From contig CAMYWU010000023.1 of assembly GCA_947302895.1 (NCBI GenBank), forward strand, positions 1 through 11,093: a stretch of DNA of 11,093 bases. The letters are read 5' to 3'. Below the pieces are notes generated by a model that saw only the letters and a program-made list of their open reading frames with translations, was not told the DNA's origin and made no database searches. Every line of letters begins with the position of its first letter. Position 1 is the stretch's first letter. A program made the translations under genes and the position numbers. The stretch is from an uncultured Clostridia bacterium. GTDB taxonomy: Bacteria; Bacillota; Clostridia; Oscillospirales; Acutalibacteraceae. Below are positions 1 to 7,624 of the stretch, piece by piece.

Positions 1-3
1 CGT

Positions 4-93
4 GCAGCTTGCTGCTGGGAAAATTTGGGAGAAAGCTCCGGTGGAGCTTTCGATAGTTGAGAAGAGAATCCCTTCTGGCATTTAAAGGGATTC
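4..93. repeat. Tandem small hairpins at the window edge
   Basis: Three inverted repeats follow one another. The first is GCAG/CTGC at 4-15 with a CTTG loop. The second is GAAAGCTCC (31-39) with GGAGCTTTC (43-51), a perfect 9-bp stem on a 3-base loop. The third is GAATCCCTT (66-74) with AAGGGATTC (85-93), a perfect 9-bp stem on a 10-base loop. None is followed by a T tract, so they are not standard terminators. No ORF covers them. They may be the end of a structured RNA that starts left of the window, or a dispersed intergenic repeat. The window cut prevents a decision. Confidence 0.5.
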
Positions 94-126
94 GAAACGA
101 AACTAAAACATTTATAACCGCTTTAC

Positions 127-155
127 TTAACAAATACTTTATGTTAATATATAAT
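127..155 (+). promoter_or_regulatory. Promoter of the zinc-ribbon/lipoprotein operon
   Basis: TTAACA (127-132, 5 of 6 to the -35 consensus), a 17-base spacer and a perfect TATAAT (150-155). Transcription would start near 162, giving a leader of about 34 bases before the ATG at 196. The AAAGGAG ribosome binding site (182-188) is 7 bases from the start. This is the only good promoter seen for the four + strand genes, so they are probably co-transcribed. Confidence 0.7.
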
Positions 156-195
156 CAGCGAATACTCTACCCAATTTTTATAAAGGAGAGATATT

Positions 196-915
196 ATGTC
201 TAAGTACTGTCAGAATTGCGGTAACGCAATTAATGAAAATGAAAAATTTTGCGGCAGCTGCGGAGCGCCGATAGCTGTTGAACAGCCTGTCAGTCAACCT
301 TATCAGGGAAGCGCCCCGACTTTAAACAGCTATTACGGCTCCCAAATGACCCCGGGCTTTTCAGACCGTGTTAACGATCCTGAAATTCTTGCCGCTGTCA
401 AGAAGAACAAGAAGGCTGCAAAGTTTTCCTCGCTTATCCTCATTCCTCTTCCGCTTATAGGATTTGTTATTTACAGCCTTGTTACGGAAAAAATGGAGCT
501 GAAGCTTGCATTAATGGGAGGCGGATTTGTATCGTTTGTGTTCCTTGTCTGTGCACTTGTGAGCGCTGTTAAATCCCGTACATCAAAAACATATGAAGCG
601 GTTGTTACCGATAAAAAACAGCGTGAGCGCTCTGATAACGATAATGATAATCCCGACTATTACACTGAATACATCACCTATGCCAAAACCGATGACGGCA
701 AGAAAAAGAAAATTGTTGAAACAAGCAGGGGTATTGTTGCAGCCTATCACTATCTGCCCGTCGGCGCGCGCTTCAAATACCATCCGCAGTTTGCTTTTCC
801 CTATGAACTCTATGATAAATCGCAGGCGCCGTATATTGCCTGCGCTGCCTGCGGAACGCATAATTCACCAACCGACGACAGGTGCAGCAAGTGCAATGTG
901 CCGCTTTTGAAATAA
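196..915 (+). CDS. Double zinc-ribbon membrane protein of unknown function
   Basis: A 239-residue protein with a zinc ribbon at each end. C5, C8, C19, C22 and C216, C219, C230, C233 both have CxxC-x10-CxxC spacing, as in short bacterial zinc-ribbon domains. Between them are a Pro/Gln/Ser-rich linker (about 26-55), two hydrophobic segments (about 77-97 and 104-125) and a soluble, beta-looking region (about 130-210) with an Asp/Asn-rich loop (SDNDNDNPD). The short inter-TM turn predicts a hairpin, placing both ribbons on the same side, most likely the cytoplasm where cysteines stay reduced. The start is supported by AAAGGAG 7 bases upstream. It is first in a four-gene operon; the next ribosome site overlaps its stop codon. 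Zinc binding is inferred from family knowledge. The function, perhaps scaffolding or sensing for the lipoproteins downstream, is unknown. Confidence 0.85.
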   Translation: MSKYCQNCGNAINENEKFCGSCGAPIAVEQPVSQPYQGSAPTLNSYYGSQMTPGFSDRVNDPEILAAVKKNKKAAKFSSLILIPLPLIGFVIYSLVTEKMELKLALMGGGFVSFVFLVCALVSAVKSRTSKTYEAVVTDKKQRERSDNDNDNPDYYTEYITYAKTDDGKKKKIVETSRGIVAAYHYLPVGARFKYHPQFAFPYELYDKSQAPYIACAACGTHNSPTDDRCSKCNVPLLK

Positions 916-925
916 GGAAACGAAT

Positions 926-1555
926 ATGGATAATAAGTATTGGGACAGCGTTGCAACCGAAAGGGTTGCCTTATGCGATGACGGAAAGTATCGCTGGCGC
1001 TATGATGTTAATCTTTTTAAAGACCTTGATATTTATTGGCTCATCTGGAAGGTTATGTTTTTCTCTTTGGCAGCAATATTTGCAATAGGAATTATTTCGG
1101 ATATTGTGCGCTGGGGCTTTGATTCGGTAACAAACTTAAAAAACTATCGGGTGTTTTTATATATCACACTCGGTATGACCGTTATCTCCGCACTGAGCTA
1201 TTTTATTTATGCCGCCATTATGGGTAAATACTACTGCATTGTTTTTGAAATGGACGAGCACGGCGTTAATCATCGCCAGACCGATGTTCTGGCGAAGAAA
1301 GCAAAAAAAATCGCAGCGGCAACAACGCTTGCCGGCGCCGCCTCGGGCAGTCTTTCAACTATGAGCGCAGGGCTTGGCGCTTCACGCACCGAAATGTATA
1401 CCGAGTTTGCAAAGGTAAAAAAGGTTAAACTCTATCGACGCAAAAAGCTTATTAAGGTTAACGAAATATTAAACCATAACCGTGTTTACGCCCACCCCGA
1501 GGATTTTGAATTTGTTTATAATTTTATTGTTTCACACTGCGAAAATCTGAAATAG
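926..1555 (+). CDS. Two-TM membrane protein of unknown function
   Basis: A 209-residue protein that I do not recognise. It has a polar N-terminus (1-38) with several Trp/Tyr residues, two transmembrane segments (about 39-60 and 76-98), a stretch starting KYYCIVFEMDEHGVNHRQ, an Ala/Gly/Ser-rich flexible linker (about 126-153) and a basic C-terminal region (KVKKVKLYRRKKLIKVNEI, about 163-181) ending in an aromatic helix. The two beta-like stretches split by a flexible linker resemble a membrane-anchored PH-like domain, but this is only an impression. The AAGGAA ribosome site overlaps the stop codon of the upstream gene and the gap is 10 bases, so the two are probably translationally coupled. 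The lipoprotein gene follows after 11 bases. Membrane location is well supported; function is not. Confidence 0.8.
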   Translation: MDNKYWDSVATERVALCDDGKYRWRYDVNLFKDLDIYWLIWKVMFFSLAAIFAIGIISDIVRWGFDSVTNLKNYRVFLYITLGMTVISALSYFIYAAIMGKYYCIVFEMDEHGVNHRQTDVLAKKAKKIAAATTLAGAASGSLSTMSAGLGASRTEMYTEFAKVKKVKLYRRKKLIKVNEILNHNRVYAHPEDFEFVYNFIVSHCENLK

Positions 1556-1566
1556 GAGTTAAAAAT

Positions 1567-3384
1567 ATGAAAAAGATAGTTTCAATTCTGCTTGCAGTTG
1601 TATTGCTTGCAACCGTGTTTGCAGGCTGCAAAAAGAGCACGGAGAATAATTCCGGTTTAGTTGCAACCGTAACGCTGCCTGAGGAAAACAAGGAAACGCA
1701 GTGCGTTAACGCGATTGCAAATCTTGCCATTCAGGCACAGCTTCGCACAATGCTTAAAGAGGCAAAATTCTATCGCCTTTGCGAAGATAAGGCAAGCGCA
1801 AAGGAAATAAAATCCGCCGCCGAGGAATGGGAAAAGGCTTGCGATGACGCAGATGTTCTTTGCTCCGCTTCATATCTCACGGCAAAACGCCTTGCACATA
1901 TTGAAAGAACAACGGATTACAAAAACACAAAGGCAATGCTTGGAATAAGCAATCCGTTTTTGATGACTGCAAAAGCTCAAACAACATACAGAATGGAAAA
2001 ATTTGAGGATGCAAAGGAATGGGCTGAATTTATCAACCGTGTTTACGAACATGCAAAGGTTGGTCAGAAAAACGCATATCTTGCAAAGCTCCTCAAAACC
2101 GATGTTAACCGCGCACATAAAGCAATTGAAATGGCAAACGAAATATTAAAGGGTAAGGCAGATTTGGATGCCGGTTACGATGATGCAACCTACAAGCTTC
2201 TTATGAAAACAAAAGCTGCCGGCAAGGTTGCAGGATTCACCGCGGCAACCATTGCTTCCGCAGGCGGAACAATGGGCGTTTTAGGCGCGGCAGGCTATGT
2301 TGCAAGCGGAGTTGACACCGCAATTGAGGTTACGGACACAACCCTTACAATGACTCTCGGCGAGGACCATCAGATTACAAAATCTTTCGAGGATACCGCT
2401 TCAAAGGCTGCGCCGATTATATCCGTTGTCAGCTTTGTTAATGTTTTCAACCCCGAAGCGTGGTCAAACGGAAACATTGATACAGTGGGACAGCTTCGCT
2501 ATGTTGTAGACAGCGGTATGGATTTAACAAGCTTTAAAGTTTTTGGCGTTGAGGTTCCTCAGCTTAAAGAGTTAAACGATAAATTAACGCTTATAGCTCT
2601 TGCCGATGATAACGAGGCAACCGAAAAGGAAAAAGAAGAGCTTAAAGAAACCTTGCTTGATATGGGCTTTGGTGAAAAAGCTATTGAAAAAATCATCAAC
2701 CCCGCTAAATCCGAGCCCGAAGAAACCGAAGAGGTTCAGGAAATCAACAAGCCGTTTGAAGAGCTCACAGTTGAAGAGATTGATGAAAAGGAAGAGGATA
2801 TCTCTTTAAGCGATGAGGAATGGGAAGACCTCTTCAACGAAATATATAACGATTATTTAGAGGAAATGCACGATAAAGGCTTTATTGATGATGACGACGG
2901 CATCTGGGATTACGACCCGTTTATGCCCTTTGAAGATTTTCCGCAGGACGGTGACGAAATAGGCTTCGACGACCTTTCAATGTGGGCAAAGCCCATGACT
3001 CCGTTTGAAGATGACGAAACAACAACCGAGGAAGCTACAACAGAAGAAACGGAAGAAGAGGAAGAAGAAACCACCGAAGCTACCACCGAAACAACAACCC
3101 AAGGTGCTGACCAATATATTGAGGACTTTATGGGCGACTGGTACTACACAGAAACCGTTGAAGGCTACACCTTCACCTCGCATCTTTCAATGGACCTTTC
3201 AGGTAAAAAGGTTATTGTTTCTATCACGGTAGACGAAGATGATACCGATTCTGCAAAATGCGACTATAAATTTGACGGAACAACGCTTACCTTAACATAT
3301 GGGGGTTCGGCTGTTTCGTATACGCTCAAAGGCAAAAACCTTGTTAGCTCAAGCGGCGGCGAAAACACCGTTTGGCACAGATAA
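1567..3384 (+). CDS. Large surface lipoprotein, paralogue A (unknown function)
   Basis: A 605-residue lipoprotein. The signal peptide (1-20) ends in lipobox VFAG followed by Cys21, which would be lipidated and anchor the protein outside the membrane. Residues 45-215 are helical and contain an EWAEFINRVYEHAKVGQ stretch shared with the next gene. Residues 215-252 are Gly/Ala-rich and hydrophobic with glycine-zipper-like spacing, followed by a GED motif (265-267). Next come a helical part ending in LLDMGFGEKAIEKII, a very acidic region (about 382-482), a Thr/Glu-rich low-complexity linker (482-513) and a beta-rich end (about 515-605; GDWYY, then DGTTLTLTYGG) resembling lipocalin-like domains of clostridial lipoproteins. 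An AGGAG site overlapping the previous stop gives 8-base spacing to the ATG. It lies in the operon with two membrane proteins and its paralogue. Surface location is secure; role unknown. Confidence 0.85.
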   Translation: MKKIVSILLAVVLLATVFAGCKKSTENNSGLVATVTLPEENKETQCVNAIANLAIQAQLRTMLKEAKFYRLCEDKASAKEIKSAAEEWEKACDDADVLCSASYLTAKRLAHIERTTDYKNTKAMLGISNPFLMTAKAQTTYRMEKFEDAKEWAEFINRVYEHAKVGQKNAYLAKLLKTDVNRAHKAIEMANEILKGKADLDAGYDDATYKLLMKTKAAGKVAGFTAATIASAGGTMGVLGAAGYVASGVDTAIEVTDTTLTMTLGEDHQITKSFEDTASKAAPIISVVSFVNVFNPEAWSNGNIDTVGQLRYVVDSGMDLTSFKVFGVEVPQLKELNDKLTLIALADDNEATEKEKEELKETLLDMGFGEKAIEKIINPAKSEPEETEEVQEINKPFEELTVEEIDEKEEDISLSDEEWEDLFNEIYNDYLEEMHDKGFIDDDDGIWDYDPFMPFEDFPQDGDEIGFDDLSMWAKPMTPFEDDETTTEEATTEETEEEEEETTEATTETTTQGADQYIEDFMGDWYYTETVEGYTFTSHLSMDLSGKKVIVSITVDEDDTDSAKCDYKFDGTTLTLTYGGSAVSYTLKGKNLVSSSGGENTVWHR

Positions 3385-3402
3385 ACAAAAGCATAACCGT
3401 AG

Positions 3403-3422
3403 GGGCGATTCACGAATCGCCC
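3403..3422. repeat. Palindromic intergenic repeat between the lipoprotein genes
   Basis: A perfect inverted repeat, GGGCGATTC (3403-3411) and GAATCGCCC (3414-3422), separated by AC and preceded by GTAG. It fills most of the 59-base gap between the two lipoprotein genes. There is no T tract, so it is not a conventional terminator, though the stem could slow RNA decay or modulate the downstream gene. A second element with the same GTAGGGG start and CCC end lies at 7153-7180, suggesting a dispersed family. Confidence 0.7.
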
Positions 3423-3443
3423 GCAAAAAGGAGAGTATAATTT

Positions 3444-5264
3444 ATGAAAAGAATGATTTCAATTCTGCTTGCAGTTATATTGCTTGCAACCGTGTTTGCA
3501 GGCTGCGGAAAGAAGGATGACGGCCTTGAAAGGGCGGCGGTGCAATATCCCGTTCCTACGGATGCAGAGGCTGTGGTTGATACGGCGGCAGGGCTTTCTT
3601 TAAGCTATTATGTGACAGGCAGGGCATATATTGATGCATTCCTGAATTATGACCTTTCTACTCTTAACGAGAGCAATTTTGATGAATACAAGGCACTCGT
3701 TGATAATGCGGTAAAAGCATTTGAAAATGCAGATAAGGTAAACGATGTTCTGGGTGAAGCACTTGATGTTTATGAAAAAGAGGAACCGGGCGAAGGTCCG
3801 ATTGCACAGACGGCAAGAATTCAGCCGCCAACATTCGGCATGACTGCGTACGCTGCCGAAATGGGCTCAAAGGAATGGGCGCAAAGCATTATGGATGAAT
3901 ATGCAAAGGCAAAGCCCGGTCAGGCAATCAGACATCTTGCCTCGCAGCTCGGAACGGACGCAAAGCACGCATATGCTCAGATGAAAATGGCGCAGGATAT
4001 TTTGATGGGCGCCGAATACACACAGATTGCCGACAAGGCAAACACAGCCGTTAAGACCGCAACCGTTCTTAAAACAGCGGGCACGACAGCAGGTCTTGTT
4101 ATCGCAGTTGCAACCGCACCTGCAAGCGGAGCATTGGCAACGGCAGTAAGTACTGGCGGCATAACAATCAGCGGCGTTAACACCGTTCTTGAAATCGGCT
4201 CAACCGCTTCAATTCTTTACACAAACGGCGAGGATAACGAATTCAGCATGGCTTGCGATAAAACCGAGGCTCAGCTTGCGCCGATAGGTCAGATTTTCGC
4301 AATTGCGGGCGTTGGAGCAAACATAAAGGATTTAGCAAGCGCAGGCAAGGATATCTTTAAAAACGGATATAAATCGCTCAGCCCGCAGGCGCAGCAGGAT
4401 TTGGGAATGAACACCTTCGGCGTTATCTCCTACGGCGCGGGCGCAATCAACGATTATGTTAACGGCGGCTCAATTCTCAGCGGTACGTTTACTCACACGG
4501 ACGACGGCGTTAAGTTCACCCTCATTAATACGCTGACAGGCACGGATCCCGAACAGCAGAAAAACGTTAAAACTGTTCTGAAGGAAGCAGGCATATCCGA
4601 AAAGGATGCCGAAGCTGCCATAAAAGCTGCCGAAACAACAACCGCTACACAGTCAACAACAGCCGCTTCAGGAGAACATACAACTGCTCCTGCAAGCGCA
4701 GAACAGCCCTCAATGAGCGTTAACAATATGCAGAGTGAGGTTGCGCAAAACATTATCAACAACAGCAAAAAGATAATGGATGATTTCGACCTTGATGCAT
4801 ATCTCAAAATGCTGCGCGAAATTCTTTATGAAATTGCTTTGACCGAATACGGCGAGGAATACGCAAATGGAATTGAATCCCCCCTTGATTTTGACAACAT
4901 TATCGGAACCTATCATCTTAAGGGCACGGACGTTATAACGGGCGGAGACGGCAGATACGACAAAAACGAGCCCATGGAAATCGACGTAATAATTGATGCA
5001 AGCGGCGACGATTACATTAAGGTTACTGCAAAAGGCGACGAATACTCAAATCTGGGCATTGTTCAGTACAACCCCGAAAAGCCGACAGTCAAGCTTGGCG
5101 ACAAGGACGACTGGGAATACACAATAACCTTCTCCGAAAAGAACGGAAAGGTTCATATGGATTTGGTTGCAGCCGCTTTTCTCGACCTTGACTGGGGTGC
5201 AGGAAGCGATACTGAACACTATGACGAAAAAATCACCTTGAGCGGATATCTGGAAGAAGAATAA
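3444..5264 (+). CDS. Large surface lipoprotein, paralogue B (unknown function)
   Basis: A 606-residue lipoprotein with lipobox VFAG and Cys21. It aligns in order with the upstream gene: EWAQSIMDEYAKAKPGQ and MAQDILMG (about 144-189) match EWAEFINRVYEHAKVGQ and MANEILKG there. The Gly/Ala-rich hydrophobic segment (about 205-258) and GED motif (262-264) are also shared, as is a helix EAGISEKDAEAAIK (381-394). A Thr/Ala/Ser linker (about 397-425) leads to a helix and a beta-rich C-terminus (about 483-606). The linker is Thr/Ala-rich rather than the Glu/Thr-rich one of paralogue A, and the C-terminal domains have diverged. An AAGGAG site lies about 10 bases before the ATG. The gene ends just before a strong terminator and is the last of the operon. 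It arose by tandem duplication followed by divergence; function unknown. Confidence 0.85.
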   Translation: MKRMISILLAVILLATVFAGCGKKDDGLERAAVQYPVPTDAEAVVDTAAGLSLSYYVTGRAYIDAFLNYDLSTLNESNFDEYKALVDNAVKAFENADKVNDVLGEALDVYEKEEPGEGPIAQTARIQPPTFGMTAYAAEMGSKEWAQSIMDEYAKAKPGQAIRHLASQLGTDAKHAYAQMKMAQDILMGAEYTQIADKANTAVKTATVLKTAGTTAGLVIAVATAPASGALATAVSTGGITISGVNTVLEIGSTASILYTNGEDNEFSMACDKTEAQLAPIGQIFAIAGVGANIKDLASAGKDIFKNGYKSLSPQAQQDLGMNTFGVISYGAGAINDYVNGGSILSGTFTHTDDGVKFTLINTLTGTDPEQQKNVKTVLKEAGISEKDAEAAIKAAETTTATQSTTAASGEHTTAPASAEQPSMSVNNMQSEVAQNIINNSKKIMDDFDLDAYLKMLREILYEIALTEYGEEYANGIESPLDFDNIIGTYHLKGTDVITGGDGRYDKNEPMEIDVIIDASGDDYIKVTAKGDEYSNLGIVQYNPEKPTVKLGDKDDWEYTITFSEKNGKVHMDLVAAAFLDLDWGAGSDTEHYDEKITLSGYLEEE

Positions 5265-5271
5265 ATAAAAT

Positions 5272-5307
5272 AAAAAAGCTGTTTCACTTTTGTGAAACAG
5301 CTTTTTT
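5272..5307. terminator. Bidirectional terminator between the lipoprotein and fucose operons
   Basis: AAAAAAGCTGTTTCAC (5272-5287), a TTTT loop and the exact complement GTGAAACAGCTTTTTT (5292-5307) form a perfect 16-bp stem with A and T tracts on the two sides. It works in both directions: 7 bases after the stop of the + strand lipoprotein gene and 9 bases after the stop of the - strand fucI. Confidence 0.93.
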
Positions 5308-5316
5308 ATTATGTGA

Positions 5317-7101
5317 TTATTTATACATTGGACCATAAGTAGCACAAGCTCTGTAATCTGCGCTCTGCGTATCCTCTGTTCCGAATGCGCTCCATGCGTG
5401 CGGACGGAAGATTTTATCTTCATCTACATTATGCATATTAACAGGAATACGAAGCATTGAAGCAAGGGTTATGAGCTCTGCGCCAACGTGGCCGTAAACC
5501 GTAACACCGTGGTTTGCGCCCCAGTTTGCCATAACGCTGTATACATCCTTGAATGCGCCCTTGCCTGTGAGGTTTGGAACGAACCAGGTTGTAGGCCATG
5601 TGCGGTCTGTTCTGACATCTATAGTGTTATGAATATCATCGGGAAGATTTGCCGTGTAGCCCTCTGCGAGCTGCATAACAGGACCAATGCCGTCGATAAC
5701 ATTAACTCTGATTAATGTTACAGGCATCTCGGCTGTGCAGCGGAAATGGCTTGAGAAGCCGCCGCCTCTGAAATACTCATAATTTGCTCTGCACCAATCG
5801 GTTGCATTAAGGCAAGCCTTAATATCCTCATCGGTCATTTCCCAGAAGGGTTTCATACAGCCTTCGCCGTTTGCGTTCTTTGCAGCGCCGCTGCCGTCAA
5901 GAGCGGTTGCGCCCGAATTGATAAGGTGGATAAAACCGTCCTTTGCAACGCCGTCGGGCTTAACGCCTGTAACTCTTTCGCAAGCCTCGGGACTCCAATA
6001 GGTGCGCACGTCGTGGAAGCAGGGAGCAGTGTTTGTAACAAGAGTTCCGAGCATCATTGCAACGCAGTTGAGAGTATCATTTTCTGTTGCAAACGGTGTT
6101 GGCGCCTTCTTGCCGTTCCAGTCGAATGTGCTTGCCATAATTGCTTCGGTGAAATCGGCATTCGGAAGCCAGTCAGTCCACTGACGCTGACCCTGGAAAC
6201 CGCCTGCAAATGCATTTTTGCCGAGCGCCTCCTCGTGCCAGCCCATTTCGTCGAGCTTTTTGTTTCCATAGAGGATATCACGCATAATCATTGTCATTTT
6301 AACAATGAATTCCCAATCCTTATCGGGAGCAATAACCTTTGATTTTGTAATAATTTCGGGAAGGTTTTTGCCTGCGTTGCAATCAAAGCCTTCCTTGCAG
6401 TTTTCCTTAACCCATGCGAGCGCCTTTTCATATTCCTCGTGGTCATAGATTTCAAGAGTTATGCGGCGGATAATTTCTGTCATATCAACCCACTCTGCAC
6501 GGATTCCGAAATACTTCTGGAACATATCGGCATTGCAGTAGCTTCCTGCAATACCCATTGCAACACCGCCGAAATTAACATATGCCTTATTCTTCATCCA
6601 CGAAGCGCTTACAGCACAGCGTGCAAAACGAAGAATTTTCTCTGCAACATCCTCGGGAATTTCCTTATCGGTGCTATCCTTAACATCCCTGCCGTAAATA
6701 GAAAATGCAGGAAGTCCCTTCTGAGCATATGCAGCCATAACAGCAGCAAGATAAACTGCGCCTGGTCTTTCGGTTCCGTTGAAGCCCCAGACTGCTTTAA
6801 TTGTCTGCGGGTCCATATCAAAGGTTTCGCTTCCGTAGCACCAGCAGGGTGTTACACTCAGGGTTGCGGTAACATTTTCCTTTGAGAACTGGTCCGCACA
6901 TTTTGCAGCCTCGGCTCCGCCGCCAATGGTTGTGTTTGAGATAACGCACTGAACGGGAGTTCCGTCGGGATATCTGAGATTGCTTTCAATAAGCTCCTTT
7001 GCGGCAACAGCCATACCCATGGTCTGTTCCTCAAGGCTTTCACGAACGCCGCCCCAGCGGCCGTCAATAACGGGTCTTATGCCAATTTTTGGATATATCA
7101 T
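5317..7101 (-). CDS. fucI: L-fucose isomerase
   Basis: A 594-residue, full-length member of the FucI family (E. coli FucI is about 590). It interconverts L-fucose and L-fuculose in the cytoplasm using Mn2+, and enzymes of this family often also accept D-arabinose. Family hallmarks are visible: [11 protein letters not shown] at the N-terminus, [10 protein letters not shown] (84-93), [16 protein letters not shown] (105-120), [10 protein letters not shown] (301-310), TYWSPEA (367-373) and [11 protein letters not shown] (522-532). By alignment with recalled E. coli FucI, the metal ligands Glu337, Asp361 and His528 correspond here to Glu340, Asp364 and His531, all present. A GGAGGA site (7108-7113) sits 6 bases before the ATG. 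It is the last gene of the fucA-fucU-fucI operon and ends at the shared terminator. Nothing suggests inactivation. Confidence 0.97.
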   Translation of the reverse strand: MIYPKIGIRPVIDGRWGGVRESLEEQTMGMAVAAKELIESNLRYPDGTPVQCVISNTTIGGGAEAAKCADQFSKENVTATLSVTPCWCYGSETFDMDPQTIKAVWGFNGTERPGAVYLAAVMAAYAQKGLPAFSIYGRDVKDSTDKEIPEDVAEKILRFARCAVSASWMKNKAYVNFGGVAMGIAGSYCNADMFQKYFGIRAEWVDMTEIIRRITLEIYDHEEYEKALAWVKENCKEGFDCNAGKNLPEIITKSKVIAPDKDWEFIVKMTMIMRDILYGNKKLDEMGWHEEALGKNAFAGGFQGQRQWTDWLPNADFTEAIMASTFDWNGKKAPTPFATENDTLNCVAMMLGTLVTNTAPCFHDVRTYWSPEACERVTGVKPDGVAKDGFIHLINSGATALDGSGAAKNANGEGCMKPFWEMTDEDIKACLNATDWCRANYEYFRGGGFSSHFRCTAEMPVTLIRVNVIDGIGPVMQLAEGYTANLPDDIHNTIDVRTDRTWPTTWFVPNLTGKGAFKDVYSVMANWGANHGVTVYGHVGAELITLASMLRIPVNMHNVDEDKIFRPHAWSAFGTEDTQSADYRACATYGPMYK

Positions 7102-7133
7102 AGTTTTTCCTCCATAATATTCATTTGAGTGCT

Positions 7134-7180
7134 GAGGTCATCGTTCCCTGCTGTAGGGGATGACGACCTCGGCATCCCTG
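7134..7180 (-). repeat. Palindromic element with overlapping hairpins in the fucU-fucI gap
   Basis: A GTAGGGG element (7153-7180, read on the + strand) contains arms GGGATG (7157-7162) and CATCCC (7173-7178), plus an inner CG/CG pair. It resembles the palindrome at 3403-3422. Its left part (7156-7170) is also nearly complementary to 7134-7148: 13 of 15 positions pair in RNA, counting one G-U. The two stems share bases and so cannot form together. The element fills most of the 80-base gap and lies upstream of the fucI ribosome site without covering it. No T tract follows. Confidence 0.6.
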
Positions 7181-7181
7181 T

Positions 7182-7619
7182 TTATTTTACAACGCCTTTT
7201 TTAAGAAGCACATTTGCATAAACCGCTTCCTCGCTTGTTGCGATAATTGCATAAGCCTTCTTTGCTCTCTCATAGAATGCAAAGCGCTCCATATATTCGA
7301 TTTCACAGTTTTCAGGAGTACGGTTTTTAAGAATTTTATCGTATTCATTCCAGATAACAGGAGTAGGAACGGTATCGCCCTTAACAACCTCCATAAGCGC
7401 AACGGGAGTTGCATAATACTGGTCAAGCGGAATGAGGGCTAAAACAGCATCGAGAATTTCGGGTACATTGTTTCCGTCCGCCCTGACAACAATTGCATTT
7501 TTGCCCATGCTCTCGCAGGGAAAATTTCCGTCTGCAATAACAATTTCGTCTCCGTGTCCCATTTCACAGAGAACCTTAAGCAATTCGGGTGAAATAATCT
7601 TAGGAATTCCTTTTAACAT
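7182..7619 (-). CDS. fucU: L-fucose mutarotase
   Basis: A 145-residue protein of the RbsD/FucU family, close to the usual 140. It catalyses exchange between the alpha and beta anomers of L-fucose, supplying the anomer used by the isomerase, in the cytoplasm. The diagnostic stretch ISPELLKVLCEMGHGDEI (about 9-26) contains the conserved His22, followed by ADGNFP (29-34), GDTVPTPVIW and RFAFYERAKKAYAI near the C-terminus, ending LLKKGVVK. These match recalled E. coli FucU segment by segment. An AAAGGA site lies within the last codons of the aldolase frame, and only 5 bases separate that frame's stop from this ATG, so translation is normally coupled to fucA. The frameshift in fucA could therefore lower its translation. 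Confidence 0.96.
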   Translation of the reverse strand: MLKGIPKIISPELLKVLCEMGHGDEIVIADGNFPCESMGKNAIVVRADGNNVPEILDAVLALIPLDQYYATPVALMEVVKGDTVPTPVIWNEYDKILKNRTPENCEIEYMERFAFYERAKKAYAIIATSEEAVYANVLLKKGVVK

Positions 7620-7624
7620 AACAA

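Noticed and set aside
31..93. Hairpins at 31-51 and 66-93 as terminators
   Set aside because: Neither stem is followed by a T tract on the + strand nor, read the other way, by one on the - strand.
2647..2700. UBA-like LLDMGF motif in lipoprotein A
   Set aside because: The match is a few residues in an acidic helical region, and the paralogue has EAGISEKDAEAAIK at this place. It is probably a chance likeness.
2977..3183. Phe/Gly-rich - strand frame opposite lipoprotein A
   Set aside because: It is the complement of the GAA/ACA-rich linker of lipoprotein A and has no independent support.
5926..6342. 138-residue + strand frame opposite fucI
   Set aside because: It lies wholly antisense to a clearly conserved enzyme, has no family resemblance and is Cys/Ser-rich as shadow frames usually are.
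6439..6885. 148-residue + strand frame opposite fucI
   Set aside because: It is antisense to conserved fucI coding sequence, with no recognisable domain.
3403..7180. Repeated palindromes as CRISPR repeats
   Set aside because: There are only two elements, 3.7 kb apart, with different stem sequences, no regular spacers and no cas genes.
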